DNA of 64,000 nt from Papio anubis (lineage: Eukaryota; Chordata; Mammalia; Primates; Cercopithecidae). Both the position numbers and the translations under genes were made by a program. Below are positions 26,001 through 37,713 of this stretch, in pieces. The stretch is taken from contig NC_044995.1 of the NCBI RefSeq assembly GCF_008728515.1, forward strand, positions 40,505,536 to 40,569,535, written 5' to 3'. Positions within the stretch are counted from its first letter, which is position 1; every line of letters begins with the position of its first letter. Below the pieces are notes generated by a model. That model was not told the DNA's origin and did no database searches. It worked only from the letters and a program-made list of their open reading frames with translations.

Positions 26001-28571
26001 TCTACTAAAAATACACAAAAATTAGCCGGGCGTGGTGGCAGACGCCTGTAATCCCAGCTACTTGGGAGGCTGAGGCAGAAGAATTGCTTGAACCTGGGAG
26101 GTGGAGCCTGCAGTGAGCCGATACTGCGCCTCTGCAGTCCAGCCTGGACAATGGAGTGAGACTCTATCTCAAAAAACAAAAAAAAAGAAGAAGAAGAAGA
26201 AGAAAGAAAGTAACTGATGCTTGCAATCAGTTTTTAACCCCAGCCTTCCCGTAAGCCCCATCCAAGCCAGCACTCTATGTGCAAAATTCAGAAGGCACAG
26301 GAAGAGACTAAGGCAATAACTTACTCCCCACCTCCAGTTCTGGTCTCCCAGCTTCTCTGGTTCTTGTATCGTTTTCCAGAAATATCCTGAGTACCCACAG
26401 GCATTGACAACACATTGGCTACTTTTTTTGTTTTACACAGATGTTCCCTACTGTCTGTACCCTTTTCTGTACTTTGAATTTTTCTACTAAATAATATATC
26501 CTAGAAATCCTTTTCCATCAGCCCTAGAGCTGGCTCATTCTTTTGCATGGCTGTGTACTATTCCATTTCATGTTTCCTTAACCTTTTCCTCTGTTGACAG
26601 CCATGGAGATTATTTCTAGCCGTTTCCTCTGACAAATGCAGCTGCAGCAATCATCTTTACATATATTTCTTTGGACACATGTGGCAAGAAATCTGTCAGC
26701 TTAATTCATAGATGTTCTTAACACTTTTTTTTTTTTTTGAGATGGAGCCACTGCACCTGGTTGGTTTCTATAGGCCCGGCCTACACTTTTTTAAAAAAAA
26801 ATAACTTTTGCCAGGAATGGTGGCATGTGCTTGCAATCCCAGCTACTCTGAAGACTGAATTGGGAGGATTGCTTGAGGCCAAGAATTTGAGACCAGCTTG
26901 GGCAATATAGCGAGACCCTGTCTGAAAAAAGAAGAAAATAATAACTTTTTGTGATAAAAATGTTCAAATAGGCCGGGCGCGGTGGCTCAAGCCTGTAATC
27001 CCAGCACTTTGGGAGGCCGAGGCGGGTGGATCACGAGGTCAGGAGATCGAGACTATCCTGGCTAACACGGTGAAACCCCGTCTCTACTAAAAATACAAAA
27101 AATTAGCCGGGCGTGGTAGCGGGCGCCTGTAGTCCCAGCTACTTGGGAGGCTGAGGCGGGAGAATGGCGTGAACCCAGAGGGCGGAGCTTGCAGTGAGCC
27201 GAGATCGCGCCACTGCACTCCAGCCTGGGAGACACAGCGAGACTCCGTCTCAAAAAAAAAAAAAAAAAATGTTCAAATACTCCCGGCACATTGGGAGGGC
27301 AAGGTGGGTACATCACTTGAGCCCAGGAATTAGAGACCAGCCTGGGCAACATGGCAAACCCTGTCTCTACAAAGAAATGCAAAAATTAGCTAGGCATGGT
27401 GGCGCACACCTGTAGTCTCAGCTACTCAGGAGGCTGAGGTGGGAGGATCGCTTGAGCCTGGAAGACAGAGGTTGCATTGAACCAAGATTGCACCACTGTA
27501 TGCCAACCTGAGCAATGGAGCAAGACCTTATCTCAGAAAAAGAAATGAAATAAGAAATGTTTGGCCAGGCGTGGTAGCTAATACCTGTAATCCCAGCACT
27601 TTGGGAGGCTGAGGCAGGCAGATCACCTGAGGTCAGGAGTTTGAGAACAACCTGACCAACATGGTGAAACCTCATCTCTACTAAAAATACAAAATTACCA
27701 GTCGTGGTGGCGCACGCCTGTAATCTCAGCTACTTGGGAGGCTGAGGGAGGAGACTCGCTTGAACCCAGGAGGCAGAGGCTGCGTGAGCTGAGATGGTGC
27801 CATTGCACTCCAGCCTGGGTAACAAGAGCGAAACTCCATCTAAAAAAAGTTCAAATACATTCACAAGTAGAAAGGAATGTAAAATAGACTTTCATAAAAC
27901 ATTATTCAACTTAATTAGATCTCAACATTTATTCAATCTTGAATCATCTATTCCCCCAAAATACTTTTCCTTTTTTTCCTAGAAAATTGAGAAACAAACC
28001 CTTGACATTGGACCCTTTTGTCTGTAAACAGTTCGCTATGCAACTCCAGCCGTTTTGTTTTTGTTGTTTTTTAAATAATAGAGACAGAGCCTCACTCTTT
28101 CACCCAGGCTGGAGTACAGTGGTGTGATCCCACCACTTTAGGAGGCTGAGGAGGGAGGATTGCTTGAGCCCAGGGGTTGGAAACCAGCCTGGGCAATACA
28201 GTGAGACCCCAACTCTACAAAATAAGTTCAAGGCTCCCTGTAGCCTCATACTCCTGGGCTCAAGCAATTCTGCTGCCTCAGCCTTTCAAGTAACTGGGAC
28301 TACTAGTGTAAGCCAGCACACTGGCTAATTTATTATTATTTTTTTTTGTAGAGACGAGGTCTCACTATATTGCACAGGCTGGTCTTGAACTCCCAGGCTC
28401 AAGCAATTGGCTTGCCTCAGCCTCCCAGAGTGTTGGGATGACAAGCATGAGCCACGGCACCTGGTTGGTTTTTACATTTTTAAGTGGTTGAAAAAAAAAA
28501 AATGACATGGGAAATGTATATGAAATTCAAATTTGTATCTATAAATGAAGTTTTTCTGAGACACAGCCATA

Positions 28572-28606
<35 letters not shown>

Positions 28607-31600
28607 AGACTGGAGTCTGGCTCTGTGCCCAGGCTGGAGTGCAGTGGTGTGATTTGACCACTACAGCCTCACGCCTCCCAGTTCAGCGTTCTCCTGCCTC
28701 ACCCTCCTGGTAGCTGGGATTACAGTATGCCACCACGCCTGGCTAATTTTTTTTTTTTTTTTTTTTTTTGGTAGTCTAAGCTCTGTCGCCCAGGCACGGC
28801 AGATGCAGTGGATCTCAGCTCACTGCAAGCTCCGCCTCTGGGATTCGCCATTCTCCTGCCTCAGCCTCCCAGTAGCTACTGGGATACAGAAGCCCACCAC
28901 CGCGCCCAGCTAGTTTTTTTGTGTTTTTTTTAGTAGGCAGGGGTTTTCACCGTGTTAGCAGGATGGTCTCGATCTCCTGACCTCATTGATTAAGCCTGTC
29001 TTGGCCTCCCAAAGTCTTTCGGGATTACGGAAAAACTGAGCTACACTGCGCCCGGCCACGCCCTGGCTAATTTTTGTATCTTTAGTAGAGATGGGGTTTC
29101 ACCATGCTGGCCAGGCTGGTTTGGAACTCTTGACCTCGGGTGATCCACCTGCCTCGACCTCTCAACTATTTATTTTTTTAATGTATTTTTTATTTTTTTG
29201 AGACAAGGTCCCTGTCTGGTGCTCAGGCTGGAGTGCAGTGGCACGATCATAGCTCAATGCAGCCTCCATCTCCGGGGCTCAAGTGATCCTCCCATCTCAC
29301 CCTCCCAAGTACCTGGGACTCCAGGTGTACTCCACCACACCTGCCTAATTAAAAAAATATATATATTTTTTGCCAGGCACGGTGACTCACGCCTATAATC
29401 CCAGCACTTTGGGAGGCCGAGGCGGGTGTATCACAAGGTCAGAAGATCGAGACCACCCTGGTCAACATGGTGAAACCCCATCTCTACTAAAATACAAAAA
29501 AATTAGCCAGGTGTGGTGGTACACACCTGTAATCCCAGCTACTCAGGAGGCTGAGGCAGGAGAATCGCTTGAACCTGGGAGGCGGAGGTTGCAATGAGCT
29601 GAGATCGCGCCACTGCACTCCAGCCTGAGTGAGACTCTGTCTCAAAAAAAAAAAAAAAAAAAAATGTTTCAGAGATAGGTCTTGCCATGTTGTCTGGGCT
29701 GATCTTGAACTCCTGGGCTTAAGCAATCCTCCCACCTTGGCCTCCCAAAGTGCTGGAATTACAGGAGTGAACTCACACCCGTGCCCAGCCGATGCCTATT
29801 TGTTGATGCATTGTCTGTGGTTGCTATTGTTTATGGTAATCACATGTCTGATTACAGGCTGTCTCAATACAGAAAAGGGTATATACAGTGCTTCAAGCGC
29901 AGAATTGAATAACTGAGACAGAGACCGTATGACCCAGAAAGCCTAAAATATTTACCATCTGGGCCGGGCGCGGTGGCTCACGCCTGTAATCCCAGCATTT
30001 TGGGAGGCCGAGGTGTGCGGATCACGAGGTCGGGAGATCGAGACCATCCTGGCTAACTCGGTGAAACCCCGACTCTACTAAAAATACAAACATTAGCTGG
30101 GTGCGGTGGTGGGCGCCTGTAGTCCCAGCTACTCGGAGGCTGAGGCAGGAGAATGGCATGAACCTGGGAGGCGGAGCTTGCAGTGAGCTGAGATCGCGCC
30201 ACTGCACTCCAGCCTGGGTGACAGAGCGAGACTCCATCTCAAAAAAAAAAAAAAAAAAAAAATTACCATCTGGCCCTTCACAGAGGAGGTTTGCTGACCT
30301 CTGAGCTATCCCTTTTGCCTTTTATTCTTGCCATTGCTTTGTTGGAGAAACTGGGTCTTTGTTCTGTGGGGCAGGGTCCTGGATCCCCAGTTAGCCTGGA
30401 AGTGGTAAAATTAGTTATGTCCACCATGGGCTGAAATACTTGAAAGTGTTTCCCACACCTACTTACAGATTATATCTGGGGTCTTGGGGTAAAGGGAGAT
30501 TCTCACTTTCTGTTATTATGTTTAAAATACTGGAGTACAGGCCGGGTTCGGTGGCTCACGCCTGTAATCCCAGCACTTTGGGAGGCTGAGGTGGGCAGAT
30601 CACTTGATGTCAGGAGTTCGAGACCAGCCTGGCCAACATGGTAAAACCCTGTCTCTACCAAAAATACAAAAATAGAAAAATTAGCTGGGTGTGGTGGCAC
30701 GTGCCTGTAATCCCAGCTACTTTGAAAGCTGAGGTGTGAGAATCATTTGAACCCGGGAGGCGGAGGTTGCAGTGAGCCGAGGTAGGGCCACTGCACTCCA
30801 GCCTGGGTGATGGAGTGAGCCTGTATCACACACATACACATACACACACACACACACAAAGAAGATTGGAGTACAAAGCAGGAGACAGGATTTGATCTCA
30901 ATTTTTTTTCTTTTTTCTTTTTTTTTTGAGATGGAGTTTTGCTCTTGTCGCCCAGACTGGAGTGCAATGGCATGATCTCGGCTCACTGCAAACTCCGCCT
31001 CCCAGGTTCAAGCAATTCTCCTGCTTCAGCCTCCCGAATAGCTGGGATTACTGGCATGGGCCACCACGCCTGGCTACTTTTGTATTTTTCGTAGAGATAG
31101 GGATTCACCATGTTGCTCGGGCTGGTCTCAGACTCCTGACCTCAGGTGATCTACTGCCTCAGCCTCCTGAAGTGCTGGGATTACAGGCATGAGCCACCGT
31201 GCCTGGCCTGATTCCAATTTTATAGGAAAAAAAAGCCAGACACATATACATGTGCACACACACATCCCATCCCTTACAAACCTAACCCCAACAATGACAT
31301 ATTTATATAGAAAAAGACTAAAGGCTGGGCATGGTGGCTCATTCCTGTAATCCTTGCACTTTGGGAGGTCAAGACAGAAGGATCACTTGAGTCTAGGAGT
31401 TACAGACCAGCGTGGGCAACATGGTGAAACCCCATCCCTATAAAAAACCAAAAATTGGCTGTGTGGTGGCACACTCCTATACTTCCAGCTACTTGGGAGA
31501 CTGAGGTGGGCCCAAGAGTCGAGGCCACAGTGAGTTATGATCATACGCCTGCACTCCAGCCAGGGCAACAGAGGGAGACTGTCTCAAAAAAAAAAAGATG

Positions 31601-34600
31601 AATAAAGACTAGAAAGCTGAATAGCAAAACACCAATAGTAACTGTTTCCAAGTGATGAGATTACAAATGACTATCTCCATACATTGCTTTGCGTTTTTGT
31701 TTTGAGACAGGGTTTTACTCTGTTGTCCAGGCTGGAGTACAATGGCATGACCTCGGCTCACTGCAGCCTCAATTTCTCTGGCTCAGGTCATCCTCCCACC
31801 TCAGCCTCCCAAGTAGGTGGTACTACAGGTGCATGCCACCACACCTGGCTAATATTTATTTATTTTTATTTTAATTTTTTGAGACGGAGTCTCGCTCTGT
31901 TGCCAGGCTGGAGTGCAGTGGCATAACCTCGGCTCATTGCAACCTCCGCCTCCCAGGTTCAAGCGATTCTTCTGCCTCAGCCTCCTGAATAGCTTGGACT
32001 GCAGGCACGCACCACCACACAAAGCTAAATTTTGTATTTTTAGTAGAGATGGGGTTTCACCATATTGGGCAGGCTGATCTCGAACTCCTGACCTTGTGAT
32101 CCGCCCACCTTGGCCTCCCAAAGTGCTGGGATTACAGGTGTGAGCCAACAAACCTGGCCACCCCCATTTTTTTTTTTTTTTTTGAGATGGAATCTCGCTC
32201 TGTCGCCCAGGCTGGAGTGCAGTGGCACAATCTCGGCTCACTGCAAGCTCCACCTCCCAGGAGTGATTCTCCTGCCTCAGCCTCCCAATTAGCTGGGACT
32301 ATAGATGCCCGCCACCATGCCCGGCCTAGAGATTTTTAGTGGAGGCAGGGGTTTCACCATGTTAGCCAGGATGGTCTCTAGCCACTCGTGATCCACCCGC
32401 CTCGGCCGCCCAAAATGCTGGGATTACAGGCGCAGGCCACCCGTCACGGCCAACTTTTTTGAGATAGCATCTTGTTCTGTCACCCAGGCTGGTGTGCAAT
32501 GGCGCAATCTCGGCTCACTGCAACCTCCACCTCCCAGGTTCAAGTGATCCTCCTGCTTAAGTCTCCTCAGTAGCTGGGATCACAGGTGTGCACCACCATG
32601 GCCAGCTAATTTTTGCATTTTTAGTAGAGACAGGGTTTCATCACATTGGCCAGGCTAGTCTCGAACTCCAGACCTCAAGTGGTCTGCTCACCTTGGCCTC
32701 CCAAAATGCTGGTTTTACAGGCGTGAACCACCATGACCGGCCTTAATTTTTTTTTTTTTTTGAGACGGGGTCTTGCTCTGTCACCCAGGCTGGAGTGCAG
32801 TGGCGCAATCTCGGCTCACTGCAAGCTCCACGTCCCGGGTTCACACCATTCTCCTGCNNNNNNNNNNNNNNNNNNNNNNNNNNNNNNNNNNNNNNNNNNN
32901 NNNNNNNNNNNNNNNNNNNNNNNNNNNNNNNNNNNNNNNNNNNNNNNNNNNNNNNNNCTCAGCCTCCCGAGTAGCTGGGACTACAGGCGCCTGCCACCTC
33001 GCCCGGCTAAGTTTTTGTATTTTTAGTAGAGACGGGGTTTCACTGTGTTAGCCAGGATGGTCTCGATCTCCTGACCTTGTGATCTGCCCGTCTCGGCCTC
33101 CCAAAGTGGTGGGCCTACAGGCTTGAGCCACCGCGCCCGGCCAACCTCAGAGTTCTTTACCTTCTCTGGACCTCAGTTTCCTGTTGTGCAAGGCAAAGGG
33201 ATTTAGGGTCAGGTTTTATTTATTTATTTAGAGACAGAGTCTTGTCTGTCACCAGGCTGGAGTGCAGTGGCACAATCTCAGCTCACTGCAAGCTCCACGT
33301 CCCGGGTTCACACCATTCTCCTGCCTCAGCCTCCCGAGTAGCTGGGACTACAGGCGCCTGCCACCTCGCCCGGCTAGTTTTTTGTATTTTTTAGTAGAGA
33401 CGGGGTTTCACCGTGTTAGCCAGGATAGTCTCGATCTCCTGACCTCGTGATCCGCCCGTCTCGGCCTCCCAAAGTGCTGGGATTACAGGCTTGAGCCACC
33501 GCGCCCGGCCTTAATTTTTATATTGTCTTTAGAGACTGGGTCTTGCTGTGTTGCCCAAGCTGGTCTCAAACTTCTGAGCTCAGGTGATCCACCTGCCTCA
33601 GTCTCCCAAAGTACTGGGATTATAGGCTGTCTCAATACTTTTCTGTAGTTTCTAGTTTCTACAGTAAATTTCTTATTGAATAACATCAAAAAAAATTTTT
33701 TTTTCCTTTTTAAACTTTTTATTTATTTTAGAGACAGGGTCTCCCTGTGATACCCAGGCTGGTCTTGAACTCCTGGGTTCAAGTGATTCTCCTGCCTTGG
33801 CCTCCTGAGTAGTTGGGACTACATGCGCATACCACCAAGCCTGGTTAATATCAGAAAAATAAGCCGGGCATGGTGGTTCATGCCCGTAATCCCAGCACTT
33901 TGGGAAGCTGAGGCGGGCAGATCATCTGAGGTCAGGAGTTCAATACCAGCCTGGCCAAAGTGGTGAAACCCAACTCTACTGAAAATACAAAAATTAGCCT
34001 GGCATGGTGGTGCACACCTGCAGTCCCAGCTCCTTGGGAGGCTGAAGCAGGAGAATCGCTTGAACCTGGGAGGCGGAGGTTGCGGTGAGCCGAGATCTCA
34101 CCATTGCACTCCAGCCTGGGCAACAAGAGCAAAACTCCGTCTCAACAAAAAGAAAAATAAAGAACACAGATTGTATGAGGCAAGGCCACATTTGGGTAAG
34201 GAAACACCAGATCTGCCCAGGAAGACAGTGGGATGGCTTTGATATCTCTAGGCTCACAGTAGGAGATCTAAGTTCATGTCCTGCCTCTGCTATTCATTCA
34301 TTTACCCACTCATTCATTCAACCATTCAGCAGACAGTTTTTTTTTTTTTTTTTGAGACAGAGTCTTGCTCTGTCGCCCGGGCTGGAGTGCAGTGGCCAGA
34401 TCTCAGCTCACTGCAAGCTCCGCCTCCCAGGTTTAGCCATTCTCCTGCCTCAGCCTCCCGTGTAGCTGGGACTATAGGCGCCCGCCACCTCGCCCGGCTA
34501 GTTTTTTGTATTTTTTAGTAGAGACGGGGTTTCACCGTGTTAGCCAGGATGGTCTCGATCTCCTGACCTCGTGATCCACCCGTCTCGGCCTCCCAAAGTG

Positions 34601-37117
34601 CTGGGATTACAGGCTTGAGCCACTGCGCCCGGCCTCAGCAGACAGTTTCTAAGCACCCTCTCCGTTTCAGGCACTGGGTGCAGCCATGGGCGGAAATCCT
34701 GCCTGCCTGGAGCCGGCTTTCTAGTAGCGGAGACAGATAATAAACAGATAATTACACACCTAACTCATTATGATTCCATTTTTACAGTGCAGTATGACGC
34801 ACAGAGAAGACAGACCCGCTTCACTCTTGGCCACGTGTAATGTGGCAGGCTTTTGTCTGAATTCCTGGCTTACCTTAGTGATGTGGCAGGTGGGGCTGCC
34901 TGGAGATTCAGGGACAGCTCCTCTCAGGCAGACCCTCAGGCAACCTTAAAAGGATGCAGGAAGCTTAGCGTGGTGGCTCCCGCTGGTAAACCCAGCACTT
35001 TGGGAGGCCTAGGCGGGAGGATTGCTTCAGGCCAGCAGTTTAAGACCAGCCTGCACAACATAGTGAGATCCCCACCTCTACAAAATAAAAATTTTTTAAA
35101 TTAGCCGGGTGTGATGGGGTGCATCTATAGCCACAGCTACCCAGGGGGCCAAGGCGGGAGGATTGCTTGAGCCCAGGAGGTTGAGGCTGCAATGAGCCAT
35201 GTTCACACCACTACGCTCTGGCCTGGGCAATAGAAAGAGACCGTTTCTCTTAAAAAAAAAAAAAAAAAAAAAAAAAAGGCAGTGAAAAATGTGCCTTGAT
35301 GGGTCTCCTGACCATGCCTTTCTGTGCAGCAGAAATTGGGTGGAAGGTGAGCTACAGCCACCTGTGGGTACTGCCATGGCCGCTGGGCAGCAGAACTCTT
35401 CATGTACCCTCCCACCTACACTCTTGCAGCCACTGCCTCGTGACAGAGAGATTCTTAGGATTGTCCAGACCATGGCTGCAGCCGCAGGGTTTCGTTTTGT
35501 TGTTTTTGAGACAGCGTCTTGCTCCATCACCCAGGCTGGTGTGCAGTGATGTGATCATGGCTCACTGCAGCCTTGACCTCCTGGGCTGAAACCCTTCTCC
35601 TGCCTCAGCCTTCTGAGTAGCTGAGACTGCAGGTGAACACCACCATGCCCATCTATTTTTTATTTATTTTAAATAGTGTCTCACTCTGTCGCCCAGGCTG
35701 GAGCGCAGTGGTGTGATCTCAGCTCACTGTAACCTCCGCCTCCCAGATTCGAGCAATTCTCCTGCCTCAGCCTCCCGAGTAGCTGGGATTACAGACGCTT
35801 GCTACCACGTCCAGCTAATTTTTTGTATTTTTCCTAGAGACAGGGTTTCATCATGTTGGTCAGGCTGGTCTTGAACTCCTGACCTCAAATGATCCACCTG
35901 CCTCGGCCTCCCAAAGTGCTGGGATTACAGGCGTGAGCCACCTCACCTGGCCGCCTGTCTACTTTTAAAAAAAATTTATTGTAGGCCGGGCGCGGTGGCT
36001 CAAGCCTGTAATCCCAGCACTTTGGGAGGCCGAGACGGGTGGATCACAATGTCAGGAGATCGAGACCATCCTGGCTAACCCGGTGAAACCCCGTCTCTAC
36101 TAAAAAATACAAAAAACTAGCCGGGCGAGGTGGCGGGCGCCTGTAATCCCAGCTACTCGGAGGCTGAGGCAGGAGAATGGCGTAAACCCGGGAGGCGGAG
36201 CTTGCAGTGAGCTGAGATCCGGCCACAGCACTCCAGCCTGGGCGATATAGCGAGACTCCGTCTCAAAAAAAAAAAAAAAAAAAAAAATTTATTGTAGAGA
36301 GAGGGCCTTGCTCTGTTGCCCAGGTTGGTCTTGAACTCCTGGCCTCAAGTGATCCTCCCACCGTAGCTTCCCTTAGTGCTGGGATTACAGGCATAAGCCC
36401 CTGTGCCTGGCCTGCCACAGATTTTTATCATCGATAGGATCATTGTTCTCATTTTACAGATAAGCAAACTGAGGCTTGGAGCAGCAAAGGCGCACGGCCA
36501 AGGTCCTACAGCAGGATAAAGGGCAGAACTGGCCGGGCGCGGTGGCTCAAGTCTGTAATCCCAGCACTTTGGGAGGCCGAGATGGGCGGATCACGAGGTC
36601 AGGAGATCGAGACCATCCTGGCTAACACGGTGAAACCCCGTCTCTACTAAAAATACAAAAAACTAGCCGGGCGAGGTGGCAGGCGCCTGTAGTCCCAGCT
36701 ACTCGGGAGGCTGAGGCAGGAGAATGGCGTGAACCCGGGAGGCGGAGCTTGCAGTGAGCTGAGATCCGGCCACTGTACTCCAGCCTGGGCGGCAGAGCAA
36801 GACTCCGTCTCAAAAAAAAAAAAAAAAAAAGGGCAGAACTAGGCTTAGAAGCCAGGTTTCTGTGATGCCACAGCTGAGACTCTGCCCCTCGGGGGTCTTA
36901 CATGTGTTCTCACATTAACATTCATCCAGGTTTCGAGTTCTTTGAAGCCAGCGCCAAGGAGAACATCAATGTGAAGCAGGTCTTCGAGCGCCTGGTGGAT
37001 GTCATCTGCGAGAAGATGAACGAGTCCCTGGAACCCAGCTCCAGCTCAGGCAGCAACGGGAAAGGCCCGGCCGTGGGGGATGCTCCAGCCCCCCAGCCCA
37101 GCAGCTGCAGCTGCTAG
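20677..37117 (+). CDS. RAB3D: Ras-related GTPase Rab-3D, complete, 4 coding exons
   Basis: The coding exons are 20677-20904, 23736-23854, 23947-24071 and 36930-37117, all with GT/AG sites and matching phases, giving 219 residues as in other mammals. GTPase motifs are intact: P-loop GNSSVGKT (29-36), switch I Thr54, DTAGQE (77-82, catalytic Gln81), NKCD (135-138) and EASAK (163-167). The C-terminus ends CSC, a CXC double-geranylgeranylation signal. The start MASAGDPPAG lies in an exon with an in-frame upstream acceptor at 20646. Rab3D cycles on and off secretory granules and controls regulated exocytosis, especially in exocrine and other secretory cells. The last intron (12.86 kb) is almost wholly Alu and contains a sequence gap, but the coding exons are not affected. 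It converges with TSPAN16. Confidence 0.97.
20970..22735. mobile_element. Nested Alus in RAB3D intron 2
   Basis: A minus-strand Alu spans 20970-21270. A second minus-strand Alu (21470-21620 and 21921-22058) is split by a young minus-strand copy (21621-21920). A plus-strand Alu (22130-22255 and 22567-22735) is split by a young minus-strand copy at 22257-22563. The last insertion has a clean 13-base target duplication, ctctaccaaaact, at 22244-22256 and 22564-22576. Confidence 0.9.
22731..22870. repeat. (GAAA)n/(GA)n microsatellite from an Alu tail
   Basis: About 140 bases are wholly A and G, mainly GAAA with GA runs, starting at the tail of the plus-strand Alu that ends near 22735. It is a likely length-polymorphic site. 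Confidence 0.9.
23068..23378 (-). mobile_element. Young Alu with target duplication
   Basis: Minus-strand AluY-type element. 'ccagttggttctt' occurs immediately before the poly-T (23060-23072) and after the element (23379-23391). Confidence 0.92.
23468..23690. repeat. Degenerate tandem repeat upstream of RAB3D exon 3
   Basis: A block built on 'tcagactgggg' recurs at about 23514, 23560, 23599 (atcagaccgg), 23639 (gagactgggg) and 23674 (tcagacaggggt). 'gcagggtctgtgt'-like words lie between, so the unit is about 40-46 bases. It ends about 45 bases before the acceptor of the 23736-23854 exon. Confidence 0.6.
24285..24440 (-). repeat. L1 3'-end fragment
   Basis: 'ggtagaatactatgcagccg' and the surrounding words match the 3' region of old L1 elements. 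It is short and diverged; strand is inferred. Confidence 0.5.
24443..26190. mobile_element. Alu cluster, RAB3D intron 4 (left part)
   Basis: A (TTTA)n run at 24443-24492 leads into partial and complete minus-strand Alus at about 24493-24590, 24591-24868, 24869-25005, 25013-25318 (many small indels) and 25372-25650. A plus-strand Alu lies at 25886-26178, with a short (GAA)n at about 26186-26210. About 235 bases of unique sequence lie at 25651-25885. Confidence 0.85.
26370..26705 (+). repeat. L1 3' UTR remnant
   Basis: Words such as 'ggctgtgtactattccatt', 'ttgacagccatggagattat' and 'aatgcagctgcagcaatc' are typical of the 3' region of ancient L1M elements. It lies in RAB3D intron 4. Confidence 0.55.
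26728..27845 (+). mobile_element. Alu cluster, RAB3D intron 4
   Basis: A small scrap lies at about 26728-26785, a partial old Alu at 26808-26930 and a young Alu at 26971-27268. Plus-strand Alus follow at about 27280-27540 and 27563-27845. The repeat 'aaaaatgttcaaata' on both sides of the 26971 element (26957-26970 and 27266-27280) marks its target duplication. Confidence 0.87.
27846..28049 (+). other. RAB3D: RAB3D intron 4, AT-rich unique stretch
   Basis: Non-Alu intron sequence with no feature that I recognise. Confidence 0.45.
28050..29165 (-). mobile_element. Damaged Alu cluster with nested insertion
   Basis: Old Alu pieces lie at about 28070-28225 and 28226-28480. A minus-strand Alu (28578-28750 and 29058-29165) is split by a younger Alu (28751-29057). 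The near-identical words 'ccacgcctggctaatttt' on both sides mark the insertion. Many single-base gains and losses occur from 28.58 to 29.06 kb. Confidence 0.8.
29175..30263. mobile_element. Alu cluster, RAB3D intron 4
   Basis: A minus-strand left part spans 29195-29350, a plus-strand Alu 29370-29662 and a minus-strand scrap 29663-29790. A young plus-strand Alu at 29963-30262 has 'tttaccatctgg' at its start and 'attaccatctggc' after its tail as target duplication. Unique sequence lies at 29791-29962. Confidence 0.85.
30264..30539 (+). other. RAB3D: RAB3D intron 4, unique stretch
   Basis: Non-Alu sequence; no exon, RNA gene or repeat recognised. Confidence 0.45.
30540..31600. mobile_element. 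Alus and a (CA)n repeat, RAB3D intron 4
   Basis: A plus-strand Alu spans 30540-30825, and its tail has become a CA/TA microsatellite at 30826-30859. A minus-strand Alu spans 30910-31210 and an old plus-strand Alu 31322-31600. Confidence 0.87.
31698..32745 (-). mobile_element. Four minus-strand Alus in tandem
   Basis: The elements lie at about 31698-31855 (partial), 31865-32160, 32166-32455 and 32456-32745. All have the same orientation and almost no spacer. Confidence 0.87.
32747..33145 (-). mobile_element. Young Alu interrupted by a 100-N gap
   Basis: The element is normal up to 'attctcctgc' at 32857 and continues after the gap with 'ctcagcctcccgagtag' at 32958. These two words are adjacent in an ordinary Alu, so the flanks join without loss. 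Confidence 0.85.
32858..32957. other. Assembly gap (100 N)
   Basis: Exactly 100 undetermined bases, the conventional length for a gap of unknown size, in the middle of an Alu in RAB3D intron 4. Confidence 0.98.
33210..34165. mobile_element. Alu cluster right of the gap
   Basis: A young minus-strand Alu spans 33225-33510 and a minus-strand monomer-like piece 33511-33630. A minus-strand partial lies at 33720-33845 and a plus-strand Alu at 33860-34165. A MIR-like scrap ('ctggacctcagtttcctg') lies at 33165-33190. Confidence 0.83.
34270..34860. mobile_element. Young Alu inserted in an old LINE-like repeat
   Basis: A minus-strand AluY-type element (34339-34635) is flanked by 'cagcagacagttt' on both sides. 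Flanking sequence ('aagcaccctctccgtttcagg', 'gagacagataataaaca') resembles an L2-type repeat running through the insertion site. Confidence 0.75.
34960..36530. mobile_element. Alu cluster, RAB3D intron 4
   Basis: An old plus-strand Alu with a 27-base A-tail spans 34960-35278. Minus-strand Alus lie at about 35495-35660 and 35661-35955. A young plus-strand Alu spans 35983-36287 and a minus-strand piece 36288-36412. A MIR at about 36420-36530 has 'agcaaactgaggcttggagc'. Confidence 0.85.
36531..36830 (+). mobile_element. Old World monkey-type young Alu
   Basis: It carries 'aactagccgggcgaggtggc' and 'gagatccggccactg', the AluYR-type signature. A perfect target duplication, gggcagaact, lies at 36521-36530 and 36831-36840. 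It sits 100 bases before the last RAB3D coding exon. Confidence 0.92.
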
Positions 37118-37707
37118 AGATGTCCCCAAACCCCCTACCCTCCTCTCTCCGGCCTCGGCAGGGACTGTGATTGAGGCATGAGCCACAGTGGTTATCTCCA
37201 AGCTCAGGGCAATCCCTTCCCTTCTGTCAACTGCCCCCCGACTCCTGCATGGCTCATTCTTTCACAATGTCGCCGTGGCTGCCAGGTTGCTCAGGCAGCC
37301 CCGGTGAGAGGCTACAGACCATGGGGACTCCTCAGCTCTGCATGGCAGGCAGGGGCCCGGGGACATTGACATGCATGAGCTTGCTGCTTTCCAGGGTGTG
37401 TTAAGGAGGGTGGCCGTGGGCGACACGTCCCACTCTGTCTGATGGAGGGGCATCCGTGGTGCCTTCTAGCTTAGAACCATTCTCCAGGTCTCTTCTGGGT
37501 TGGGCAGGACTGATATTTCCAAGCTGGTGGAAGATGCTTCATCTTCTTCCTCGCACAGTGTGCGTTCTTGGAGTTGGTCCAGGGAAGGCGGCGCCTCTTC
37601 CTCAGGTCCTGCAGGCTGGTCTCTGAACCTGCCCCCACGAACTTCCTGGATTCCAAGGTGGGATGGTGATTTTGACCCCTGCAGACCCTCTACTTACAAA
37701 AAGCAGC

Positions 37708-37713
37708 ATTAAA
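37708..37713 (+). terminator. RAB3D: Candidate proximal RAB3D poly(A) signal
   Basis: ATTAAA lies about 590 bases after the stop codon in non-repetitive 3' sequence. It is a weaker variant signal and its use is not proven. Confidence 0.4.
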
